Below are positions 17,290 to 23,023 of a stretch of 64,000 nucleotides of DNA, in pieces. Origin of the DNA: Clostridium mobile (lineage in GTDB: Bacteria; Bacillota; Clostridia; Clostridiales; Clostridiaceae); the NCBI RefSeq assembly GCF_018918285.1, contig NZ_JAHLQF010000004.1, positions 310,001-374,000 of the forward strand, read 5' to 3'. The position numbers and the translations under genes were made by a program. The notes beneath the pieces are model-generated. The model did not search any database, was not told the origin of the DNA, and was given only the letters and a program-made list of their open reading frames with translations. Position 1 is the first letter of the stretch; the number at the start of each line of letters is the position of its first letter.

Positions 17290-17341
17290 AAATTCATCAT
17301 CCTTTCTTCTAATCATTCTTAATCGAGTAAACACGATCTTC

Positions 17342-17386
17342 ACATGTAGCCTATTGCGCCGTAGGTGCGGTAGGCGTTTACTTTAA
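17342..17386. repeat. framed hairpin element B (before polymerase gene)
   Basis: CACATGTA, stem GCCTATTGCGCC (17349-17360), loop GTA, GGTGCGGTAGGC (17364-17375), then GTTTACTTTAA. Twelve pairs including three G-U pairs if read on the plus strand; on the minus strand these three are A-C mismatches. Lies about 50 bases upstream of the polymerase start. Confidence 0.75.
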
Positions 17387-18204
17387 TTTACTCAGTTAAC
17401 CTAATTTTATATATAATAATCCCCACTATGGGGACGCCCATTTAAGGCAGTACCTTTATTTAATTCCGTCATCTTGACCGATTAGAGATTTTAGGTCAAT
17501 ATTAATCTTAAAAGTAGTTATACTCTCTTTAAAAGAGGTCACAGAGAGTGACCACAATTTTAAAATATTAATATCTTCAATACTTCTCTTTATACTGTCC
17601 TTTTAGGGGACACTAATGATTCTTTTCTTTGCTCTCGATACTATCGATACCCATTTTTAAGAAACGATTAGACATTAATGTTATCGGTGTGACCGACAGC
17701 TTTGACAGTTTGTTGTCAAAATCTAGTAAAATCAATGATCGTGTTGCTATCATCTTCACGTTTAAAATGTTCAAGTGCCTTTCTTTTTTTTGAGAAACCT
17801 TGTGATATCAATGGTTATAGTCTTAACGTTCGCAACGTTAGCTGAGCGTCAAATTTAACGTTTAGGTGACTTTCTCAGCGACACGTTTGACAAAACTGTC
17901 AAGCGAGAAATTCCCAAGGGTGGGAATAAAAATCCAATAGTGACAACATGTCACAGTTACATATTAAAATCTGCTATACTAAAGTGGTAGAACGAAATCT
18001 TGTACTTTTGAATTTTCTTAAAGGAATTTCAAAATTCTCCTTGATATTTAGTGGTTTTTACATTCTGTTCTTTTAGAACATTACGTTTAATTTTTTAATT
18101 GTTCAAGATGAACAGTTAGAATTACCTAACTAACCTTCGGAAACAAATTGCCGAAAGTGGCAACTACGTTACTAAGTGTCCTTCAGTAAGTAAAAATATT
18201 TTAC

Positions 18205-18313
18205 CTACTAACTCAATCGATTTAAACGACCCAGTTTAGTAAGTTGTGATTTACAACCTACTAACTCAATCACAAGGAGTGATCCAATTTACTTTGAGAC
18301 TCCTACTAACTCG
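18205..18313. repeat. three CCTACTAACTC/CTACTAACTC linker repeats
   Basis: CCTACTAACTC occurs at 18204-18214, 18257-18267 and 18302-18312, each placed between short hairpins; related words CCTAACTAACC (18125-18135) and GTTACTAAGT (18168-18177) lie just upstream. The copy near 18259-18264 can also pair with TTAGTA (18236-18241) around the 18243-18257 hairpin. Confidence 0.6.
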
Positions 18314-18862
18314 GTTTCAGATGGAAACCACAATTTCAAGGAATCGCAGATCTAAGACACCTATTAGTTTTTAAACCATGTCAAATTCGGCACAGTCAGA
18401 ATTAGCAATTAGTGTGGTAAATTTATATTTACTGTACTAATTTTCATTGACTTTCAAGGCTTTAAGTGGTAAAATCTATGTAAATGAAAATTATTAAGCA
18501 AATGAATAAATAGTTTAAAAAAGGCAATACTAAGATATGTAGAGATAGCTACCAACTACCTCCACATGCAACTATTTAATTTTAGGGTCAACAAATAGAC
18601 ATAATTAGCCCTATTATTTCATTGTATCATTTTAAATATTATTCATCAATTTTCAAACAACGTCATATTTTACCAAATAATCCGATTACGGTTAATTATC
18701 TTTACATTTCTTTTAAAAGGTAATTATTTGTAGTCTTTTTGTGATTTTTGAGTATTTGGTTTTGAAACGAATAACTCTTTCCCCACTTGTGAGGAAAATC
18801 ATCTTTCGCCAACTTGTTGTCGAAGCGTTGATATTATTATTTTGCCTGCCGTCGTTCCGACA

Positions 18863-19060
18863 CTAGCATCCGCATAGCTTATCAAATTCTTTTTTATCTA
18901 CTTTACTTTTAATTAAAATAGGAACTTCTCCATTCATGTACACTTCAAAAACATGAGGATATTTTGGATCTTCTCCTTGTTTTGTATCCCAATCACAAAT
19001 TTCTGCTATTTTATTCTCTAATTTATTCCTTTTGACTTCTAGTACATTACTCTTATACAT
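18863..19060 (-). CDS. small phage early protein
   Basis: 65 residues from ATG 19060, with AAAGGGGGCTACAAT as ribosome site. MYKSNVLEVKRNKLENKIAEICDWDTKQGEDPKYPHVFEVYMNGEVPILIKSKVDKKEFDKLCGC: a basic helix followed by a strand-rich end with a terminal Cys-Gly-Cys. The function is unknown and no family is recognised. It is the last small gene before the hairpin-rich tract and is probably co-transcribed with the 19074-19373 gene 13 bases upstream. Confidence 0.5.
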   Translation of the reverse strand: MYKSNVLEVKRNKLENKIAEICDWDTKQGEDPKYPHVFEVYMNGEVPILIKSKVDKKEFDKLCGC

Positions 19061-19073
19061 ATTGTAGCCCCCT

Positions 19074-19373
19074 TTATGCAGCATATATCATCACCTCTAT
19101 GTTACCCATGCTTATGTATGCCTGTCCAACTAAAACATCTACTTCTATGTTATCTATAATATCTTTGCTAAAAACTATAGGAGATCTTTCAGTATATTCG
19201 TCTTCAAATATGATTTCAGATTCTGTTTCTGTAATAAAACAGTTATTTATAAAGTCTATATTTTGGATGCCTGCAACGTAGTCTATTACTATTGCCTTCC
19301 CTCGTAAGTCTGTAAAGAAGTCCTTTACCTCGTTTTCTATTCCTTTAACTAATGTAGTTAAATTTTTATTCAT
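19074..19373 (-). CDS. small phage early protein
   Basis: 99 residues from ATG 19373 preceded by GGAGGAATTTAAG. MNKNLTTLVKGIENEVKDFFTDLRGKAIVIDYVAGIQNIDFINNCF... followed by acidic strands (ESEIIFEDEYTERSPIVFS) and a C-terminal MGNIEVMIYAA. Acidic mixed alpha/beta protein without a known domain. Likely driven by the consensus promoter at 19618-19646, together with the 35-residue gene upstream. Confidence 0.5.
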   Translation of the reverse strand: MNKNLTTLVKGIENEVKDFFTDLRGKAIVIDYVAGIQNIDFINNCFITETESEIIFEDEYTERSPIVFSKDIIDNIEVDVLVGQAYISMGNIEVMIYAA

Positions 19374-19477
19374 CTTAAATTCCTCCATCTTTTTATTTTT
19401 GTTTTATTTAACTCTTCTCCTTAATGCAATTATGTTTAATTAGATACAGTTAAAATCTAATTACGAATAAACCGTAT

Positions 19478-19585
19478 TTAAAATTTACTTATTGCAGTTT
19501 TAAACTTGTTAAGGTTACTAAATGTTAATTCTACATTTAAAGCTTCTGCTATTAATATAAATTCTTTTAATATTTTCACATCCAC
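19478..19585 (-). CDS. 35-residue early phage peptide
   Basis: GTG start at 19585 behind GAGGTGTAAGAA, first gene after the leftward early promoter. Reads MDVKILKEFILIAEALNVE then LTFSNLNKFKTAISKF: one amphipathic helix and a basic end. Small first genes behind early promoters are common in lysogeny switches, but no function can be assigned. Confidence 0.4.
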   Translation of the reverse strand: MDVKILKEFILIAEALNVELTFSNLNKFKTAISKF

Positions 19586-19617
19586 TTCTTACACCTCACT
19601 TTATTTACTATAGTTTT

Positions 19618-19646
19618 ATATTACACTATACTTTTTATATTGTCAA
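19618..19646 (-). promoter_or_regulatory. leftward early promoter
   Basis: Minus-strand TTGACA (19641-19646) and TAATAT (19618-19623) with a 17-base spacer, 33 bases before the 35-residue gene. Close to a sigma-A consensus and the only strong promoter seen for the leftward early genes. Confidence 0.75.
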
Positions 19647-19669
19647 CACTATAATTATTATTTTTATAA

Positions 19670-19685
19670 TGACTATTTATAGTCA
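19670..19685. promoter_or_regulatory. repressor operator candidate
   Basis: TGACTATTTATAGTCA, a palindrome with 7-base arms, between the leftward promoter and the repressor promoter. Related ACTATA/TATAGT words at 19606-19613, 19646-19653 and 19723-19730 suggest several operator sites. Confidence 0.55.
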
Positions 19686-19712
19686 CATACACTATATTTT
19701 TTATATTATATG

Positions 19713-19721
19713 TGTTATAAT
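19713..19721 (+). promoter_or_regulatory. repressor promoter, extended -10
   Basis: TGTTATAAT is an extended -10 element 22 bases before the TTG start of the repressor; the -35 is weak. It faces away from the leftward promoter, giving a divergent lysogeny switch. Confidence 0.55.
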
Positions 19722-19743
19722 ATTTATAGTAGGAGGTGATAAA

Positions 19744-19959
19744 TTGATTAAGGTTAAATTAAATGATATATTGGAATCTAAAGAAAGAAATTTAAATTGG
19801 CTAGCTAAAAAGTGTAATATAAGTTATAGCACGCTTTATAATTTTGCTAACAATAACACTACTGCTGTAAGTTATAATGTAATAGAAGCAGTCTGTGACG
19901 TGCTAGAAGTGGATATATCGGATATTTTACAGATAATAAAACAAGAAGAAAAAAGGTAG
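19744..19959 (+). CDS. XRE/Cro-CI family repressor
   Basis: 71 residues, TTG start at 19744 behind AGGAGGTGATAAA; the upstream ATG frame has no ribosome site. KLNDILESKERNLNWLAKKCNISYSTLYNFANNNTTAVSYNVIEAVCDVLEVDISDIL is a compact HTH_26-type Cro/CI domain: helix 2-3 is NWLAKKCNISYSTLYNFA and the ends match single-domain phage regulators. It is one of the few plus-strand genes in the element and faces the leftward promoter, so it should control the lytic/lysogenic choice by binding the ACTATA palindromes in between. Confidence 0.8.
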   Translation: MIKVKLNDILESKERNLNWLAKKCNISYSTLYNFANNNTTAVSYNVIEAVCDVLEVDISDILQIIKQEEKR

Positions 19960-19981
19960 AGGAATAAAATCCTACTACCTT
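19953..19981. terminator. bidirectional terminator
   Basis: AAGGTAG-AGGA / TCCT-a-CTACCTT, eleven pairs, between the convergent repressor and zinc-ribbon nuclease genes; followed by CTTTAATA on the plus strand. Confidence 0.65.
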
Positions 19982-19998
19982 CTTTAATATATAAAAAT

Positions 19999-21591
19999 TT
20001 AATAATATTCCTCGAACTCAATACCTAAGATTCTAAACACTTTCTTTTTACAATTATCTTTCCATATCCATTCTGACTCATTATGATGTTCACCTTTTTG
20101 TACTTCTATCGCTTTTAGAATATATCCTTCCATATCACATATAAAAAAATCTACTTCACAACCCTTTAAATATTTATATTCTTTTTCGCTTAACAATTGT
20201 TTAATACATTCCAGGTTAATTAATTTATTCATTTCATAATTAGGTAACACAAACCGACCATCATTCGTGTTTCTAGATATAATATTTCTAGTAATTTCTG
20301 CTCTAGATTTAAATATACTCTTGATAATTTTATTTTTAATTAATAATTCATTAGAACTATTAATTATTTCTTTCTTTGTATAATAAGTATTCATTACAAA
20401 ATCTTCAATGAAATAATTATTATTCAATTCAATATTTAAATATCTATGACAACATATTATATTTTCATAATCAATATATATATCTCCTATTTTAAAAGAA
20501 ATTTCACCTTTATATATCTTATAAAAATCGTCAAAAGATGCTCTTTCTAAATAATCATATAACTCATTTAAAAATTTAATTTTATCATTAATATCTAATT
20601 TATTATTATTATTTATCCTAAACGATAGAAATTTATTAATTATTATTTCATTTAAAATAGCGCTAATTTGATTTTCATTTAATTTGCTTTTTGTATGATA
20701 TATAACTCCATGTTCCAAAAATTCTTGTAAGGCAATATTTCTCCTCGAATACTTAGAATCCCTAATTTTAATCTGTTTAATTATCTTTACAACTTCATTT
20801 ATTGTCTTAGGATTAAATGATAATATTTCGTCTTCATCTTTAGTTAATATACTTGAATATGCCTTAAAGTCATCTTTCATTCTCTGTATGCTCGGAGTAG
20901 TGCTATCTTCTAATTTAAAATATTCATCTATAAATCTACATTTTATTTCATCTACTAAATTTTTTAAATTAAATTTTATAGCATGATATAATCTTTCTTT
21001 AATATCCATGCAATTTTTACAACAACATTTTAATAAAATACCATAATTATAATCATAACTATCCCTTTCTTCTTTATGACTACAGGTTAAACATTCATAT
21101 TTGGTACAATCTAGCTCATAATTATAAATATATATAATTCCATCTCCATCACATTTAGGACACTTTATCCTATACTTAACTGGTATTATATACTCTTCTT
21201 TCCCTTTTTTTAGTCCTAATAATCTTTTTAGATTTTGAATATTAGCTTTTTCACTACTATTTTCATTTTTATATTTCCAATATATATAACTAACAATTTT
21301 ATTTTTTATATTATCATCTAGGTATTGAAAATTAGGATTAATTTCTTTAGTTGGTGTAGAATTTAAAATAGGGATTACTTGAATTATTTCCTCAATTATT
21401 TCCTTGCTATCAATAAATAATTCACTTTTAATAGTTTTTATATTTTCTTCTACAATATTATTGAAATATTCTTTATCATAACTATATTTAAAATTATATT
21501 TTAAAATATTCAAATTATCAACTTCTGTATTTATATTGTCAAAATCTCTATAACTTTTCAACTCTTTTGAACTAATGCTTAAAATATCCAT
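19999..21591 (-). CDS. zinc-ribbon protein with PD-(D/E)xK-like nuclease end
   Basis: 530 residues. A zinc-ribbon occupies about residues 144-175 (KCPKCDGDG ... CTKYECLTCSH), followed by another Cys cluster (LKCCCKNCMDIKE, about 188-200). The last 75 residues read LLSEKEYKYLKGCEVDFFI-CDMEGYILKAIEVQKGEHHNE...KDNCKKKVFRILGI, the layout of DUF2726-type restriction-like nucleases: Asp, then ExK-like EVQ, then K-D-x-x-K. The catalytic Lys is replaced by Gln in the EVQ position, so activity is uncertain. Very AT-rich. Phage accessory or defence role is likely but not shown; it is transcribed towards the repressor. Confidence 0.5.
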   Translation of the reverse strand: MDILSISSKELKSYRDFDNINTEVDNLNILKYNFKYSYDKEYFNNIVEENIKTIKSELFIDSKEIIEEIIQVIPILNSTPTKEINPNFQYLDDNIKNKIVSYIYWKYKNENSSEKANIQNLKRLLGLKKGKEEYIIPVKYRIKCPKCDGDGIIYIYNYELDCTKYECLTCSHKEERDSYDYNYGILLKCCCKNCMDIKERLYHAIKFNLKNLVDEIKCRFIDEYFKLEDSTTPSIQRMKDDFKAYSSILTKDEDEILSFNPKTINEVVKIIKQIKIRDSKYSRRNIALQEFLEHGVIYHTKSKLNENQISAILNEIIINKFLSFRINNNNKLDINDKIKFLNELYDYLERASFDDFYKIYKGEISFKIGDIYIDYENIICCHRYLNIELNNNYFIEDFVMNTYYTKKEIINSSNELLIKNKIIKSIFKSRAEITRNIISRNTNDGRFVLPNYEMNKLINLECIKQLLSEKEYKYLKGCEVDFFICDMEGYILKAIEVQKGEHHNESEWIWKDNCKKKVFRILGIEFEEYY

Positions 21592-21647
21592 TTCTCAATA
21601 CTCCCATATAATATATAATGTTACTATATATGATTTCCAAGTTTTAT

Positions 21648-21715
21648 CTATTTAAACAATAAAAAAATGTAGACACTATATACACTAAATTGATTCGTAT
21701 ATAAGTCTACATTAT
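21648..21715. repeat. direct repeat 1 with hairpin
   Basis: CTATTTAAACAATAAAA then ATGTAGAC...GTCTACAT stem. Copy 2 lies at 22181-22243. The two copies flank the ParB-like gene and the small gene after it. Confidence 0.6.
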
Positions 21716-21831
21716 TACCATTCAGAATATTTATTTTTAACAAACGGATAATTATAAATCTTAATACTACTATCTATATGGATATAGATTTTATCTGCCT
21801 TTAATTCATTTTCACAGATATACTTAACCAA
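21715..21831 (-). CDS. 38-residue phage protein (tentative)
   Basis: TTG start at 21831, 9 bases after the ParB-like gene stop, with weak AATAGGAT site. Encodes MVKYICENELKADKIYIHID-SSIKIYNYPFVKNKYSEW. A strand-rich small protein of unknown function. It may be a genuine small gene coupled to the ParB-like gene or the remains of a longer one. Low confidence because of the non-ATG start. Confidence 0.35.
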   Translation of the reverse strand: MVKYICENELKADKIYIHIDSSIKIYNYPFVKNKYSEW

Positions 21832-21839
21832 GCTATATC

Positions 21840-22166
21840 CTATTGGTAATAAGTTAGCTTTTTTATCTTCTCTTGACCAATATCATTAAAAAACATTTCT
21901 TGTTCTTCTGGTGGCATTTTAGCCCATATTTTATATGCTGTAGTTGCTTTTAAAGTACCATTTTCAACTAATGACTGTAGTTCTGGTATTAGGTCGTTGA
22001 GTTTTTTATAGTTTTGTAATTGCCTTTGGTCTATTCCTATCTGTTCTGCTAAGTCAGATTGAGTTTTATTAGCTTCGGAAATAATTTCCGAACCATTAAA
22101 TTGATTATTTCCCTGTTTTATTCCATAAATTCTTTCCAATTCTTTAATACATTTAGCCATTTTCAT
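21840..22166 (-). CDS. ParB-like HTH protein, lacks N-terminal domain
   Basis: 108 residues. TQSDLAEQIGIDQRQLQNYKKLNDLIPELQSLVENGTLKATTAYKIWAKMPPEEQEMFF is the helix-turn-helix and following helices of plasmid/phage ParB-KorB proteins. The ParB N-terminal nucleotide-binding domain (with GxxRR) is absent, and the start (MKMAKCIKELERIYG) has no good ribosome site and follows a direct-repeat copy. Either a short KorB-like regulator or a fragment left by recombination between the flanking repeats. The iteron cluster just upstream (22285-22461) is its natural candidate target. Confidence 0.6.
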   Translation of the reverse strand: MKMAKCIKELERIYGIKQGNNQFNGSEIISEANKTQSDLAEQIGIDQRQLQNYKKLNDLIPELQSLVENGTLKATTAYKIWAKMPPEEQEMFFNDIGQEKIKKLTYYQ

Positions 22167-22180
22167 AGGATTTACATTGC

Positions 22181-22243
22181 CTATTTAAACAATAAAAAAT
22201 GTAGACTTATATACTAAATCAATCAGTATATAAGTCTACATTT
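22181..22243. repeat. direct repeat 2 with perfect 16-base hairpin
   Basis: CTATTTAAACAATAAAAA then ATGTAGACTTATATAC (22199-22214) pairing perfectly with GTATATAAGTCTACAT (22226-22241), followed by TTTTTATTTTT on the plus strand. Copy 1 is at 21648-21715 with an imperfect stem. Works as a plus-strand terminator, but its duplication around a gene suggests a recombination history. Confidence 0.65.
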
Positions 22244-22284
22244 TTATTTTTACTTTTAGTACAATGTTATTTTATCATTTACAT

Positions 22285-22461
22285 AAAGGTCAATAAATGG
22301 CTTATATTTTTATATCAAAGGTCAATAAACGGCTTGCATATTAATATGATTTCAGGTTTTGTTTTGTTTAAACAGTTAAAAACAAGCCAATCATTGACCT
22401 TTTATAAATACATAAGCTTTTTGTTGACCACTGATTCTATAGTAAGCCATTTATTGACCTT
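22285..22461. repeat. symmetrical iteron cluster (candidate origin or partition site)
   Basis: AAAGGTCAATAAATGGCTTA (22285-22304) and AAAGGTCAATAAACGGCTTG (22317-22336) in one orientation; CAAGCCAATCATTGACCTTT (22383-22402), half-site TTGACC (22424-22429) and TAAGCCATTTATTGACCTT (22443-22461) in the opposite one. The cluster is centred on the palindrome GTTTAAAC (22366-22373). It lies between the ParB-like gene and the 22515-22793 gene in a 348-base non-coding gap. Confidence 0.75.
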
Positions 22462-22514
22462 CAGCAGTGTTATCTAGTAATTTTATTAAGGGTATACATT
22501 CAGCGTGTACCCTT

Positions 22515-22793
22515 TTACTCATCTTCCATATCCTCAATCCAATCAGCCCACATCTTCTGAGATTCCTCTAATGTTTTAAATTTTCTTTTTCCATCTTTAA
22601 ATTCTTTTATTTCTTTGAGGCTTTTTTCTATGGATTCAACAGGAGTACAGTCTATCAAAACCTTCTTTTCCACTGATAATACTTCTTCGCTCCAATTCAT
22701 GGGAACAACATCTTTTAAAGACTCTTCTGTTGAAATTATAGTAGATTTCTTATTTTGTAAAATACCTAGGCTAAGTGGCTTAATTTTATTCAT
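22515..22793 (-). CDS. small protein next to the iterons
   Basis: 92 residues from ATG 22793, with GAGGTG ahead and only one base after the stop of the upstream 46-residue gene; the longer reading from 22820 is not supported. MNKIKPLSLGILQNKKSTIIS ... then ESIEKSLKEIKEFKDGKRKFKTLEESQKMWADWIEDMEDE: an acidic helical C-terminus resembling the partner-binding tails of small antitoxins. No toxin gene of a known type is adjacent, so that reading is weak. Probably translationally coupled to its upstream neighbour. Confidence 0.45.
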   Translation of the reverse strand: MNKIKPLSLGILQNKKSTIISTEESLKDVVPMNWSEEVLSVEKKVLIDCTPVESIEKSLKEIKEFKDGKRKFKTLEESQKMWADWIEDMEDE

Positions 22794-22794
22794 A

Positions 22795-22935
22795 TCAGCA
22801 CCTCGGCACGTCTTTTTCATACCATTCTACATCATCAGAATTGTTTTTATCTAACTTTATCATTCTGTCTTTACCTGTATTCAGAGGTAACTTATTGCTA
22901 AGTCTATCTAATAAATTCTTTTCACTCTCACTCAT
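22795..22935 (-). CDS. 46-residue protein coupled to the next gene
   Basis: ATG 22935 behind AGAGGGGGCAGAAG, a strong site. MSESEKNLLDRLSNKLPLNT then GKDRMIKLDKNNSDDVEWYEKDVPRC. Its TGA is one base from the ATG of the 22515-22793 gene, typical of translational coupling. Function unknown. It is preceded by AT-rich sequence that may hold the promoter of the two-gene unit. Confidence 0.5.
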   Translation of the reverse strand: MSESEKNLLDRLSNKLPLNTGKDRMIKLDKNNSDDVEWYEKDVPRC

Positions 22936-23023
22936 CTTCTGCCCCCTCTTTATGTTTATTATGCATACACTATATAATTAATTTATAGATAATTTTAATA
23001 TTCTACAATATAGAAAAACAATA

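Larger units (their letters stand above)
17290..18862. ncRNA. 1.57 kb non-coding hairpin-rich tract upstream of the polymerase
   Basis: No gene on either strand. From about 17420 to 18335 there is a near-continuous string of short perfect inverted repeats. Examples: TCCCC/GGGGA (17420-17434), GGTCAC/GTGACC (17537-17553), TTTGACA/TGTCAAA (17701-17720), TAACGTT-CGC-AACGTTA (17824-17840), a 9-pair stem at 17884-17905, ATTCCCA/TGGGAAT (17910-17927), GTGACA-ACA-TGTCAC (17940-17954), TGTTC/GAACA twice (18066-18080, 18100-18114), AGTTAG/CTAACT (18114-18131), GTAAAA-ATA-TTTTAC (18190-18204), GTTGT/ACAAC (18243-18257), ATCAC/GTGAT (18269-18283), GGTTTC/GAAACC (18313-18329). Larger paired arms (11 bases) at 18438-18448/18483-18493. 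It could be a structured RNA, an origin, or DNA hairpins read by the polymerase. Confidence 0.55.

Noticed and set aside
17700-17730. TTGACA with TAGTAAAAT as a plus-strand promoter in the hairpin tract
   Set aside because: TTGACA is part of a perfect hairpin (TTTGACA/TGTCAAA) and the -10 is poor; many TTGACA-like words here arise from the repeated stems.
17420-18335. CRISPR array
   Set aside because: The short inverted repeats differ from one another in sequence, spacing is irregular and there are no constant-length spacers or cas genes.
18862-18878. GCATCCGCATAGC resembling GCATCCGTATAGC at about 25000, as paired attachment sites
   Set aside because: The first copy is the end of a coding frame and the match is only 13 bases with one mismatch; no integrase logic supports it.
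19669-19743. Upstream extension of the repressor from an ATG at 19669
   Set aside because: It has no ribosome site and would run through the promoter and operator; the TTG at 19744 has AGGAGGTGATAAA in place.
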